DNA from: CBDCLY01 sp965218715
GTDB lineage: Bacteria; Bacteroidota; Bacteroidia; Flavobacteriales_E; Vicingaceae
Assembly: GCA_965218715.1 (NCBI GenBank)
Contig: CBDCLY010000039.1
Span: 1 to 64,000, forward strand
DNA: 64,000 bases
Reading direction: 5' to 3'
Positions within the stretch are counted from its first letter, which is position 1, and every line of letters starts with the position of its first letter. Below are positions 38,183 through 49,336 of this stretch, piece by piece. Made by a program: the position numbers and the translations under genes. The notes beneath the pieces were generated by a model. That model saw nothing but the letters and a program-made list of their open reading frames with translations, did not search any database and had not been told where the DNA came from.

Positions 38183-39393
38183 GGCGTTTTCTTTTTATAA
38201 TTCAATTGCAAAGTTCCGCTTTCGCTCATGTCTGAGATCAAAATTACTCGATGCGTTTTTTCTCCATCATCCACCATTAAGGCAGCGGTATTGGGTTCGT
38301 ATTTTCCCAAATTCAAGGCATGCAATACAAAAATATTTACTCCTTCTTGCAATTCCAATTCTATCGTGTACTTCTCTTTTTCAAGAGTGTAATTTTCTAA
38401 GACCCACTTCCCGTTTAGGTTTAGTGAAACGCGATCTCCATCCACTGTTTGATGATCCCAAATCATCACCTTGACTTTGGAGGAATGTACTTTCATTTTT
38501 TTAGTAATGATCAATTTACGATTGGCCAGGTTGTCTGTATTAGGAGGCTCTGCAACAATAATCGTATCCTTCGGCTCTTCAATGATGGTATCTTTCCTAG
38601 GGTCTGGGAGAATGGGAGGAATAACAATTTTTGCTTCCTTTTTCTCAAACCGCTTGAACCGTTCCTTTTTTGGAACGTGATAGAGCTGAATGTTGTAACG
38701 AAAACAGAGTGAAAAGTAATCACCAAAAGAAGAAAAATTATTGGAGATTGAATTGGCAGCAACATGATCAGTTACTGTGTAATTTCCGCTAAAAACCTCA
38801 GAGTTACCAATGTTCATTTTGATTCCAACCGCCAATAGGTCCTGGTTAATTAGTTTCTGCTCTATTCCAATTTCTGGGATCAAAGATTGATTGGAAGCAA
38901 CATAATCGATTTGTGAACTTAGGCTTTGGTTGATGTTACTCTGACTAATTACAAAAGTGTTATTGCTGTTTAGGGTTTGCTTGCCGTAAACATTGTTGGA
39001 ATAAGCCAGTTTTCCATAGATATAAGTGTCCGTATTGCCAATTTTATACATGGCTGAAATTGCGGCGTAACTAGTCCAATAAAAATTTTCATGCTTGAGC
39101 TTTGATGAAAATCCTTCGTTGTTGCGTTCAAAAACATCGTCTTCGTACCTGACATTGTTCCAATGCTGACCTAGGCCAAATTCAAAAGATACCACATCAA
39201 ACATTCGATAGCTTAGGAATAGATTGCCACCAAAATGCGGTGAAACAAAGTTTTGTTTGAGGCGATTGCCATCAATCTGATTTTTACTCATTACACCAGC
39301 GTCTATTTGTCCGCCAAGGTATAAATCATGCTGAGCCATCCCAAGCATTGGTGCAATAAGGAAACAAAAGGGGATGATTTTTTTCAAGGACAA
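38179..39393 (-). CDS. Probable outer-membrane protein with the same C-terminal DGDxVS domain
   Basis: 404 residues from a TTG start; signal peptide ends at GMAQ. The first ~240 residues look like a small beta-barrel (LFLSYRMFDVVSFEFGLGQ, FYWTSYAAISAMYKIG, YFSLCFRYNIQLYHV). A charged Pro/Asp linker follows (VIPPILPDPRKDTIIEEPKD). The C-terminal domain is VMIWDHQTVDGDRVSLNLNG, WVLENYTL and PNTAALMVDDGEK. It is translationally coupled to the lipoprotein gene, suggesting partner proteins in the outer membrane. Confidence 0.65.
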   Translation of the reverse strand: MSLKKIIPFCFLIAPMLGMAQHDLYLGGQIDAGVMSKNQIDGNRLKQNFVSPHFGGNLFLSYRMFDVVSFEFGLGQHWNNVRYEDDVFERNNEGFSSKLKHENFYWTSYAAISAMYKIGNTDTYIYGKLAYSNNVYGKQTLNSNNTFVISQSNINQSLSSQIDYVASNQSLIPEIGIEQKLINQDLLAVGIKMNIGNSEVFSGNYTVTDHVAANSISNNFSSFGDYFSLCFRYNIQLYHVPKKERFKRFEKKEAKIVIPPILPDPRKDTIIEEPKDTIIVAEPPNTDNLANRKLIITKKMKVHSSKVKVMIWDHQTVDGDRVSLNLNGKWVLENYTLEKEKYTIELELQEGVNIFVLHALNLGKYEPNTAALMVDDGEKTHRVILISDMSESGTLQLNYKKKTP

Positions 39394-39399
39394 TGTTTT

Positions 39400-40488
39400 C
39401 TATTGCCTTCCTAGTTGATACAATACACGAGCATGAGAAAGTATCGCCGACCTAAATGTTCTTTGCGTGTGGTAAGGCAAATTAAATTCCATTGCCGTTG
39501 CTTTAACAATGGGGGCAATTCTTCGATAATGGATGTGGCTTATGTTAGGAAATAGGTGATGTTCTATTTGAAAATTCAAGCCGCCGATGAACCATGAAAG
39601 CAAGCGGTTTTTATTGGCAAAATTGAGCGTAGTCTCCAATTGATGCACCGCCCATTGGTTTTTGATGCTTCCTTCAGTTGGAGTTGGAAATGAAGTTTTC
39701 TCCATGATGTGAGCCATTTGAAAAATCACGGTTAGGCTAAGTCCCGCTACAAAGTGAACAGTAAAAAATCCAATGATTAATTGCCACCAAGTGATGTCCA
39801 TTAAAAGTAATGGAGCTAAAACCATGTAAACAAAATAGATTGCACGGGTGACAATGATCAAAGTCATTTCCTTTTTCAAGCTAGTTTTCAATTGCTTTAA
39901 CAAGCCCTTTTTCTTGTAACGGTAGATGTCTTGAAAATCTTTGGCGAAAGTCCATGAAAGCGTCATCAAACCATAAAGTGGCCAAGCATAGAGGAATTGG
40001 ACTCTGTGAAACCATCGCTTTTTGGTGTGTGGAGAAAAACGAAGGATATTAACCGTTTCCATGTCTTCATCATAACCATGAATGTTGGTAAAGGTATGGT
40101 GCATGATGTTGTGTTGAGCTTTCCAGTTGTTCACATTTCCTCCTAAGAAATTGATGGAAAATCCCATGAATTTATTGAGCCAATCTTTTCTAGAAAAACT
40201 GCCATGATTGGCATCATGCATCACAGCCAAACCGATTCCAGCCATACCCAAACCCATGAGTATTGTCATGGCTAACATGATCCAAGGATTAGTGATTGCA
40301 CCAAACAACATTAAAAAGTAGGGAAGGGTATATAAGCAAAACATAAAAACTGCTTTGATCTTAATGCTTAAGCCTCCCGTTTTAGTAATGCCGTTTTCTT
40401 TGAAATAAGAATCGACCCTTTTTCTTAAGGTTTTCACAAATTCCTTTTGACTGGGATTGTTGAAACGTATGTTTTTAATGGCCTGCAT
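39400..40488 (-). CDS. Acyl-CoA/acyl-lipid fatty acid desaturase
   Basis: A 362-residue integral membrane di-iron desaturase. The three histidine boxes are HDANH, HNIMHH and QIEHHLFPN. The last, with Gln in place of the first His, is the form found in front-end (delta-5/delta-6) desaturases. Hydrophobic segments lie between the boxes. It would introduce a double bond into membrane fatty acids. Its stop is 6 nt from the start region of the 38179 gene, but a 142-nt gap lies upstream and may hold its promoter. Confidence 0.9.
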   Translation of the reverse strand: MQAIKNIRFNNPSQKEFVKTLRKRVDSYFKENGITKTGGLSIKIKAVFMFCLYTLPYFLMLFGAITNPWIMLAMTILMGLGMAGIGLAVMHDANHGSFSRKDWLNKFMGFSINFLGGNVNNWKAQHNIMHHTFTNIHGYDEDMETVNILRFSPHTKKRWFHRVQFLYAWPLYGLMTLSWTFAKDFQDIYRYKKKGLLKQLKTSLKKEMTLIIVTRAIYFVYMVLAPLLLMDITWWQLIIGFFTVHFVAGLSLTVIFQMAHIMEKTSFPTPTEGSIKNQWAVHQLETTLNFANKNRLLSWFIGGLNFQIEHHLFPNISHIHYRRIAPIVKATAMEFNLPYHTQRTFRSAILSHARVLYQLGRQ

Positions 40489-40630
40489 TCTATGCTAATT
40501 ATTGCTCAATCTTTTAATCATTTTAAGCTCGTCTAAAGTAAGTTTTCTAGTTCAAATATTAAAATCTCATACCCTTGCTCAGCAAGATTTTATTCACAAT
40601 GAAAAAGGGCGATTATAAAATCTATCGACC

Positions 40631-41050
40631 TCACAATAAGGAAATTTCTTTTTGTTCTTGCCACTTTCCGTCTTCAAAAACCAATAAGTGAAGGCTTAAC
40701 ACATCAAAATTTCGTTGATACTTTCTCTGTAGAAACCCAAGCCATGCCAATTTAAAATCTGTTTTCTTGAGGTCTTTGTTTGCTATTGTGATGTGTGGGA
40801 CAAAAAAGTGTTTTTCATCTTTGTATTTGACCAACCGCAAATGATAGAATAGCAGTTTGGTTGACTTACAAAATGCTTCAAAGGTTGGGTTCTTAGCCAC
40901 ATCAACAAATAGTGTTTTAGAATTGAACTGTTGAAAATCATCCAATTGAATCTGCATTTTCTTTGGATTTTTTTGATGCAATTGTACAATTTCCTTTGCT
41001 AGAAAATCTGCGTTTTCCTGAGGTCGAACCGGCACGGCCGCAATGGCCAC
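40631..41050 (-). pseudogene. 2'-5' RNA ligase/phosphoesterase-like gene lacking its 5' part
   Basis: From about residue 12 (QENADFLAKEIVQLH) this is the C-terminal two thirds of a 2H phosphoesterase of the 2'-5' RNA ligase type. It keeps the second HxT motif in HFFVPHITIANKDL and the following AWLGFLQRKYQRNF block. The first HxT motif and the preceding ~65 residues are absent. The first ~11 codons of the ORF are in fact tRNA-Leu sequence read as protein. The gene fuses to the tRNA just after its T-loop near 41020, so it is probably non-functional if the sequence is right. Confidence 0.7.
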
Positions 41051-41071
41051 AGGATTTTAAGTCCTGCGTGT

Positions 41072-41093
<22 letters not shown>
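41021..41093 (-). tRNA. tRNA-Leu (anticodon TAA), truncated at the 3' end
   Basis: The minus strand reads a normal leucine tRNA start: acceptor GCCCGGG (41093-41087), the usual TGGTGGAATTGGTAGACAC D-arm, anticodon stem CAGGA/TCCTG with loop CTTAAAA, long variable arm GGCC-ATTGC-GGCC, T-stem GCCGG and T-loop TTCGACC. The 3' T-stem strand (CCGGC expected) and 3' acceptor strand are missing. The sequence continues instead as TCAGGAAAACGC, part of the RNA ligase-like gene. A tRNA without these cannot fold normally. Confidence 0.75.
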
Positions 41094-43627
<2,534 letters not shown>

Positions 43628-43745
43628 GCTTCAATTAGACGAGCAAGATAAGCAGTTCAAAAAATTAGAAGAATTTATTACACGGCTACTTTTCAATAGT
43701 TTTTCACAGAGAAAATCAATCAAAAATTATCTTGAAATTTGCAGC

Positions 43746-44312
43746 ATGTCGGAAAGCAATTCATCTTTCAAAAAATACAGCACTGCCGAACTCAATCGAC
43801 TGATGCCAGATGACTATTTAGGCTTAAAAAAACATCCACTCATTTTAGTTTTGGATAACATAAGAAGTCTAAATAACATTGGTTCACTTTTTAGAACAGC
43901 AGATTCCTTAGCAATCGAAGGCCTTTATCTTTGCGGCATAACCGCTAAACCACCACATAGAGAGATTAGAAAAACGGCTTTAGGTGCCAGCGAAACTGTT
44001 GAATGGAAATACTTTGAAAATAGCAAGGATGCGCTTTTGGAATTAAAAAATCAAGGATTTCATGTTGTTGCGGCTGAGCAAACCCAGAATAGCACCAAGT
44101 TGAGTCAGTTTGAAGCACCAAACAAAGCAATGGCATTAGTTTTAGGTCATGAAGTGAATGGCGTTTCAAATGAGGCATTAGCGCTTTGCGACGATGTAAT
44201 AGAAATTGAACAATTTGGCACTAAGCATTCATTTAATGTTTCTGTAAGTGCTGGAATCATTTGTTGGGAATTGGTGAGACAAATGCAATCTCTTAATACA
44301 AATCAAGTTTAA
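43746..44312 (+). CDS. TrmH/SpoU family RNA 2'-O-methyltransferase
   Basis: 188 residues from ATG 43746; the frame extends 5' without homology. The SPOUT fold shows motif 1 LDNIRSLNNIGSLFRTADS, motif 2 ALVLGHEVNGVS and motif 3 IEIEQFGTKHSFNVSVSAGI, the knot that binds S-adenosylmethionine, with the catalytic Arg in FRTAD. It methylates a ribose in tRNA or rRNA; the exact target is not readable. Divergent from mutS, with 118 nt between the two starts. Confidence 0.9.
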   Translation: MSESNSSFKKYSTAELNRLMPDDYLGLKKHPLILVLDNIRSLNNIGSLFRTADSLAIEGLYLCGITAKPPHREIRKTALGASETVEWKYFENSKDALLELKNQGFHVVAAEQTQNSTKLSQFEAPNKAMALVLGHEVNGVSNEALALCDDVIEIEQFGTKHSFNVSVSAGIICWELVRQMQSLNTNQV

Positions 44313-44360
44313 TTCTTTAGCATGGCACGAACTTTGAAAATTGCGGGCGTAAAGAAACTC

Positions 44361-45167
44361 ATGAAAAAGTTATTATTGATTCTACCGGCGTTGCTACTGC
44401 TTCAGATGAGTACCATAGCAAAAAGCCAGAACAAAGAACTAAGCGAAACGCCATTCAAAACAATAGAGCACAAAGCATTTGCACCTGGGGAAGTGCTAGA
44501 ATATAAACTGGCATACGGTTTAATCAATGCTGGAACAGCTAAATTGACCATCAGCAAATCCGAAAACAAGATTCAAGGAAGAGAAATTCTTCACATGGTA
44601 GGAGAAGGAAGAAGCATTTCTGCCTTCGATTGGTTTTTTAAAGTTCGTGATCGATATGAAACTTACATGGATGAAAAAGCAGTTTTCCCTTGGTTATTTG
44701 TCAGAAGAATTAATGAAGGCGGTTATTCTAAAGAGCAAGACTATAAGTTTTTTCAAAACAAAGGCGAAGTAGTTAATGAAGACGAAGAAACTTACCAAGT
44801 TCCATTAGGGGTACAAGACATGTTATCGGCCTTTTATTATGCAAGAACCATTGATTTTAGCAATGCCAAAAAGGGAGACATTTTTGAATTTCCAGCCTTT
44901 GTGGATGAAGAAGTTTATCCAATTCGAATGAAATACAAAGGCAAGAAAAAGATAAAAATTAAGCGAGGAAAGTTCGATTGCTTAGTGTTTAGTCCTTCAG
45001 TTCAAGAAGGTAGAATTTTTGAGTCTGATGATGACCTAACGGTTTACATTACTAACGATAACAACAAAATTCCAGTTTTAGCCAAAGCAAAAGTTTTGGT
45101 GGGGTCAATTAGAATGGAACTCACAGATTTCACCAATCTATCGAATCCGATAGCCTTAGTAAAATAA
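44361..45167 (+). CDS. DUF3108 domain periplasmic protein
   Basis: 268 residues from ATG 44361, giving a good signal peptide (KKLLLILPALLLL to AKSQ); the frame extends 13 codons upstream. The DUF3108 pattern is visible: FAPGEVLEYKLAYGLINAGT, FDWFFKVRDRYETYMDE, LFVRRINEGGY, QDMLSAFYYAR and the final DLTVYITNDNNKIPVLA. Members are predicted periplasmic beta-rich proteins of unknown role. A clean terminator follows. Confidence 0.8.
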   Translation: MKKLLLILPALLLLQMSTIAKSQNKELSETPFKTIEHKAFAPGEVLEYKLAYGLINAGTAKLTISKSENKIQGREILHMVGEGRSISAFDWFFKVRDRYETYMDEKAVFPWLFVRRINEGGYSKEQDYKFFQNKGEVVNEDEETYQVPLGVQDMLSAFYYARTIDFSNAKKGDIFEFPAFVDEEVYPIRMKYKGKKKIKIKRGKFDCLVFSPSVQEGRIFESDDDLTVYITNDNNKIPVLAKAKVLVGSIRMELTDFTNLSNPIALVK

Positions 45168-45188
45168 AAACAGCCGATTGTTTATAAG

Positions 45189-45218
45189 AAAACGAGCAAT
45201 GTAATTTGCTCGTTTTTT
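45189..45218 (+). terminator. Intrinsic terminator after the DUF3108 gene
   Basis: An 11-bp perfect stem (45189-45199 with 45206-45216, core CGAGCAA/TTGCTCG), a 6-nt loop and a run of T to 45218. Confidence 0.88.
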
Positions 45219-45233
45219 CATGCCTTATATTTG
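45205..45233 (+). promoter_or_regulatory. Candidate promoter of the tryptophan dioxygenase gene
   Basis: TTTG at 45205-45208 and TATATTTG (TAnnTTTG) at 45226-45233 are 17 nt apart; ATG follows at 45252. The -33 box lies within the preceding terminator stem. Confidence 0.5.
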
Positions 45234-45251
45234 CCAAATATTGCGAATAGA

Positions 45252-46226
45252 ATGAAGAAATCTACTGACTTGAGCCCTGAAATATTAAACAAAGTTGAAG
45301 CATTGGCTAAGAAGTATGAAGTCGCTGGTCAAGATTTAGGAGCTTACCTCGACGGACTAATACATGCAGATTATTTGAGTTATTGGGACTACATCCATTT
45401 GGATACATTGCTGAGTCTTCAAACTCCAAAAACACCCTTTCCAGACGAGTCTATTTTCATCATGTATCATCAAATAACAGAGTTGTACTTTAAACTTTGT
45501 TTGCATGAGATGGATCAACTATCCAATCAAAAAGAAATTGATGCTGATTTCATGGAGAACAGAATGAGGCGCATGAACAATTATTTCAGGTCATTAACTG
45601 GTTCTTTTGAGATCATGGTAGATGGAATGGAAAAAGAACAATTCCTTCAATTTAGAATGGCATTGTTACCAGCAAGTGGATTTCAATCTGGTCAATACCG
45701 AATGATTGAGTTTAAATCTACAAGCGTTTTTAATCTGTTAGAACAATCCATTCGAGAAGAAAATAGAGCAACTGAACTTAATGCTGAAACTCTTGAAGAG
45801 CTTTACCCAAAGGTCTATTGGAAAAGAGGAGCAACTGAATTAGCCACAGGCGCTAAGACGCTTACATTGAAGCAATTTGAAGAGAAATACGACGAGCAAT
45901 TCAAAAAAATAATACTCAATTCTAAAGGCAAAAACCTTAACCAACTATTGTTAAAGCTAGGTAATAATAGCTCTGACAAATTGAAAAATGAATTGCGTGA
46001 TTTTGATGTTAATGTGAACATCAATTGGCCATTAATGCATTATAAATCAGCTGTGCGTTATTTAAAATTAGACCCTGAAGACATTGCCGCCACTGGTGGA
46101 ACTAATTGGCAGAAATACCTGCCTCCACGTTTTCAAAAAAGAACATTCTTCCCAAGCATTTGGAGCAAAGAAGAACAAGACAATTGGGGCAAATCCTGGG
46201 TTGAACAAGTTAGAAAAAGCCAATAA
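45252..46226 (+). CDS. kynA: Tryptophan 2,3-dioxygenase
   Basis: 324 residues from ATG 45252. It is the heme enzyme that opens the indole ring of L-tryptophan to N-formylkynurenine, the first step of the kynurenine pathway. Diagnostic motifs are IMYHQITELYFKLCLHEMDQL, FRMALLPASGFQSGQYRMIE, WPLMHYKSAVRYL and ATGGTNWQKYLPPRFQKR. The HR near the heme is degenerate (HYKSAVRY), as in the subgroup found in Bacteroidota. No other kynurenine-pathway gene is nearby. The last base overlaps the next gene's ATG (TAATG). Confidence 0.9.
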   Translation: MKKSTDLSPEILNKVEALAKKYEVAGQDLGAYLDGLIHADYLSYWDYIHLDTLLSLQTPKTPFPDESIFIMYHQITELYFKLCLHEMDQLSNQKEIDADFMENRMRRMNNYFRSLTGSFEIMVDGMEKEQFLQFRMALLPASGFQSGQYRMIEFKSTSVFNLLEQSIREENRATELNAETLEELYPKVYWKRGATELATGAKTLTLKQFEEKYDEQFKKIILNSKGKNLNQLLLKLGNNSSDKLKNELRDFDVNVNINWPLMHYKSAVRYLKLDPEDIAATGGTNWQKYLPPRFQKRTFFPSIWSKEEQDNWGKSWVEQVRKSQ

Positions 46227-47503
46227 TGAAGAAAAAGATACAGGTAATTACACGATTATTGGTTGGAATATTAGGCGTTCTAGTGGTGGTTTTTTTAAGC
46301 CAGTTTTGGAATACCGAAGCAGAGATAAGTGCTAGCGAAATTGAACCCAAGGAAGAAATCGAAATCGCTCCAATAGTAGAGTTTGGTTTTGTGAAAGAGG
46401 ATTATAACTGGAGCAGTGATCGTATTAAGTCCAACCAATTTCTATCCAATATTCTACTGCCGCATGGAGTGGATTATGTTACCATTGATGCCATTGCCAA
46501 AAAATCGAAAGAAGTATACGATGTTAGAAAATTATTAGCTGGTAAACCTTACCATGTTATCAAAAGCAAAGACTCTAGTAATCAAGTATTGGCCTTCATT
46601 TATCAGCCCAATGCAATTGACTATGTTGTTTATGATTTAAGGGACAGTTTGCACATTTCAAAGGGAGAAAAACCAGTAGTAATTGAGGAAAAAAGTCTAT
46701 CAGGAATTATCAATTCATCCCTATACCTTAGCCTTACAGAAAACAATGCTAGCCCTGCATTGGCAGTAAGAATGGCGGATATTTTTGCCTGGTCTATCGA
46801 TTTTTATGGCATTCAAAAAGGGGATTGGTTTAAGGTCATTTATGAGGTAAAAAAAGTAGATGGGGAAGCCATTGGTATTGGTGGAATAAAGGCGATACAA
46901 TTCAATCATATCAATCGCGACTTTTATGCCTTTCACTTTGAGAATGAGGAGCAAGAAGATTATTTCGATGAAAAAGCAGAGAGCCTAAGAAAAGCCTTTC
47001 TAAAATCTCCTTTGAAATTTAGTCGACTATCGTCGCGCTATTCTAGAAGTCGATTTCATCCTGTACAAAAAAGATGGAAAGCGCATTTAGGAACAGATTA
47101 TGCTGCCCCAACCGGAACTCCAATCATGAGCACAGGAGATGGCGTTGTGGTTGAATCAAAGAGGAAAAGGGCCAATGGCAATTATGTAAAAGTTAAACAC
47201 AATAGCGCCTACACCACTCAGTACCTGCACATGAGCAAGCGCAATGTAAAAGTTGGACAGGCAGTGAAACAGGGCGACATTATTGGTTATGTTGGCAGCA
47301 CAGGATTAGCAACTGGACCTCATGTCTGTTATCGTTTTTGGGAAAATGGCAAACAAGTGGACCATTTACGCCAAGATTTCCCATCGGCTGAGCCCATCTT
47401 GGAGAAATACATGAATGATTTTGAAGCCATAAAGAAAAAGCTTGAAAAACAGTTGGAGGCCATTACTTTAGACGAGGAAAATACCTTAAGCCTACAATCA
47501 TAA
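46226..47503 (+). CDS. M23 (LytM) family peptidase-like protein
   Basis: A 425-residue envelope protein with one N-terminal membrane anchor. A long N-terminal LysM/coiled-like region (to ~residue 270) includes SLYLSLTENNASPALAVRMADIF. The LytM domain has the first zinc motif HLGTDYAAP (HxxxD), YTTQYLHMSK, and GLATGPHVCYRFW. The last motif is usually HxH; here the second His is Cys, which removes or changes a zinc ligand. It may be a regulatory LytM factor or a Cys-ligand enzyme. It is coupled to kynA only by proximity. Confidence 0.85.
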   Translation: MKKKIQVITRLLVGILGVLVVVFLSQFWNTEAEISASEIEPKEEIEIAPIVEFGFVKEDYNWSSDRIKSNQFLSNILLPHGVDYVTIDAIAKKSKEVYDVRKLLAGKPYHVIKSKDSSNQVLAFIYQPNAIDYVVYDLRDSLHISKGEKPVVIEEKSLSGIINSSLYLSLTENNASPALAVRMADIFAWSIDFYGIQKGDWFKVIYEVKKVDGEAIGIGGIKAIQFNHINRDFYAFHFENEEQEDYFDEKAESLRKAFLKSPLKFSRLSSRYSRSRFHPVQKRWKAHLGTDYAAPTGTPIMSTGDGVVVESKRKRANGNYVKVKHNSAYTTQYLHMSKRNVKVGQAVKQGDIIGYVGSTGLATGPHVCYRFWENGKQVDHLRQDFPSAEPILEKYMNDFEAIKKKLEKQLEAITLDEENTLSLQS

Positions 47504-48340
47504 AACCGCACCACAAAACTTACAGTGTTTTGCATCTGGGTCATGACCTTCATGTGAGCATTCTTTACAAGCTTGAGTAGAAATGTCTTTCTTCGAACCA
47601 GCCAATGCAATTTCCGCAGTAACAATCCCTGTTGGAACAGCGATTATTCCATAACCAATTAACATCACTACAGAAGCAATGGATTGCCCTAGGGTAGTTG
47701 AGGGGGCGATGTCGCCATAACCAACAGTAGTAATGGTTACGATGGTCCAATACATACTATAAGGGATACTCGTAAAGCCATTTTCTGGCCCTTCAACAAT
47801 GTACATTATCGAGCCTACGATTAAAACTAGAACAATAACTCCCCCAATAAACACTGTTATTTTTGCTGCACTTTGCACCAAAGCTTTTTTCAGCATTTGC
47901 GCTTCCGATAAATACCTCGTTAGTTTTAACACACGGAAAATTCTAAGCAAGCGAATGGTTCTGATGACCAAAAGATAACTAGGACCTGCAATGAAATAGC
48001 TTAAATAGGTTGGCGCAATGGAGATAAAATCAACTATCCCCATGAAACTAAAAATGTACTTGAAAGGTTTGCCAACCAATACCACTCTTAAAATGTATTC
48101 TATGGTAAAGAGGATGGTGAAGATGAGCTCAAAAACATTGAGTACGGTTTCATGTCTTTCTCTAATTCCTGGAACTGTTTCAAGAACCACTGACAATACA
48201 GATAGTAAAATAGCAACCAACAGCACCACATCAAAGAACTTTCCTTTTGGGGTATCTGCCTCAAAAATGATTTCATGCAATTGATCCTTCCATTTAGATC
48301 GTTTGCCAGGTTTCTGAATATGTTCTGAATTGCTTTCCAT
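47498..48340 (-). CDS. Voltage-gated-type potassium channel with C-terminal zinc ribbon
   Basis: 280 residues with six hydrophobic segments. S4 carries regularly spaced arginines (RTIRLLRIFRVLKLTRYL). The selectivity filter is TVGYGD in TIVTITTVGYGDIAPST. After S6 the tail ends in CKECSHEGHDPDAKHCKFCG, two CxxC pairs typical of a zinc ribbon. It should form tetrameric K+ channels in the inner membrane. Its 3' end overlaps that of the M23 gene by a few bases (convergent). Confidence 0.88.
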   Translation of the reverse strand: MESNSEHIQKPGKRSKWKDQLHEIIFEADTPKGKFFDVVLLVAILLSVLSVVLETVPGIRERHETVLNVFELIFTILFTIEYILRVVLVGKPFKYIFSFMGIVDFISIAPTYLSYFIAGPSYLLVIRTIRLLRIFRVLKLTRYLSEAQMLKKALVQSAAKITVFIGGVIVLVLIVGSIMYIVEGPENGFTSIPYSMYWTIVTITTVGYGDIAPSTTLGQSIASVVMLIGYGIIAVPTGIVTAEIALAGSKKDISTQACKECSHEGHDPDAKHCKFCGAVL

Positions 48341-48380
48341 AAACTCGTGCTAAATTTAGTTATTTTGGTGCTTCGTGCCC

Positions 48381-49262
48381 ATGAAATTAATTAGCCCCGT
48401 CAACAATGGATTTCCAGAGATTAGATTGAACCACAAGAACACTTTTGGTTTTTTCGGTTCTTGTTTTGCAGAAAACATTGGCGAACAGTTTAAGACGCAT
48501 CAATTTCTTAGCTACATCAATCCAATAGGAATTGCCTTCAACCCCATTTCCTTGATTAAGCTTATCACTAGAGAAACTGTTTTTTCTGAAGAGGAATTTG
48601 ACCCAAAGAGCTTGTTTCATTATGACATCCACAGTCAATTTATTGGAAAGGATTTAAAAGAAACTGTAAGTAACGCCAATCAAGCGCTTGCTCAAAAAGA
48701 AGAGGCCATTAAAAAGAGCAATTTTCTCTTCATCACTTGGGGAACTGCCTGGGCTTATGAATTGAAATCAAGTGGAGCGTTGGTCAACAATTGTCACAAA
48801 CAAAAAGCAGATTTGTTTAGCAAATGCCTATTGGATGTAAATGAAATTGTTGAGGCTTGGAAAATTGGCATTCGATCTCTAAAAGAAAAGAACCCAAGTC
48901 TAGAAATTGTGTTTACTGTCAGTCCGGTTCGGCATTTAAAAGATGGCTTTCACGAGAATCAATTGAGTAAATCAACCTTGCATTTGGCATTGCATCAATT
49001 AATTGCCAATCAAGATGATCTGCATTATTTTCCTTCTTATGAAATTGTGATGGATGAGATGAGGGATTACCGCTTTTATAAAGAAGATCTAATTCACCTC
49101 AACAAAATTGGCATCCGCTACATCTGGGAAATTGTTTTCGATAAAATCATCAGTGAAAAAAGCCAAAAAATCATTGAACAGGTGGCCCAAATAAAAAGTG
49201 GGATAGCCCACAAAGCTTTTCATCCCGATAGCAAGGAACACCTAGCATTCATCAAAGGCTAA
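48381..49262 (+). CDS. GSCFA domain protein
   Basis: 293 residues from ATG 48381 (an in-frame GTG lies two codons upstream). The name-giving motif FFGSCFAENIGEQF is near the N-terminus and FITWGTAWAYE, FTVSPVRHLKDGF and a final DLIHLNKIGIRYIW follow. The family is SGNH/lipase-like in fold, and its function is not established. Divergent from the K+ channel gene with only 40 nt between them. Confidence 0.85.
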   Translation: MKLISPVNNGFPEIRLNHKNTFGFFGSCFAENIGEQFKTHQFLSYINPIGIAFNPISLIKLITRETVFSEEEFDPKSLFHYDIHSQFIGKDLKETVSNANQALAQKEEAIKKSNFLFITWGTAWAYELKSSGALVNNCHKQKADLFSKCLLDVNEIVEAWKIGIRSLKEKNPSLEIVFTVSPVRHLKDGFHENQLSKSTLHLALHQLIANQDDLHYFPSYEIVMDEMRDYRFYKEDLIHLNKIGIRYIWEIVFDKIISEKSQKIIEQVAQIKSGIAHKAFHPDSKEHLAFIKG

Positions 49263-49336
49263 TTCAGAAAATGGAAATGCTCCAAGAAAAAGAAGGCATT
49301 TCTTTTCAAGAGGAAATTATAGCTTGTAATCAGAAA

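Noticed and set aside
41021..41050. Start codon and first ~11 residues of the 2'-5' RNA ligase ORF as a genuine N-terminus
   Set aside because: These codons are tRNA-Leu variable arm and T-arm read as protein; the ligase fold would need ~65 different N-terminal residues.
49274..49306. Hairpin GAAATGC...GCATTTC followed by TTTTC between the GSCFA and SDR genes
   Set aside because: Seven-bp AT-rich stem with a 15-nt loop and a short T run; too weak to call a terminator with confidence.
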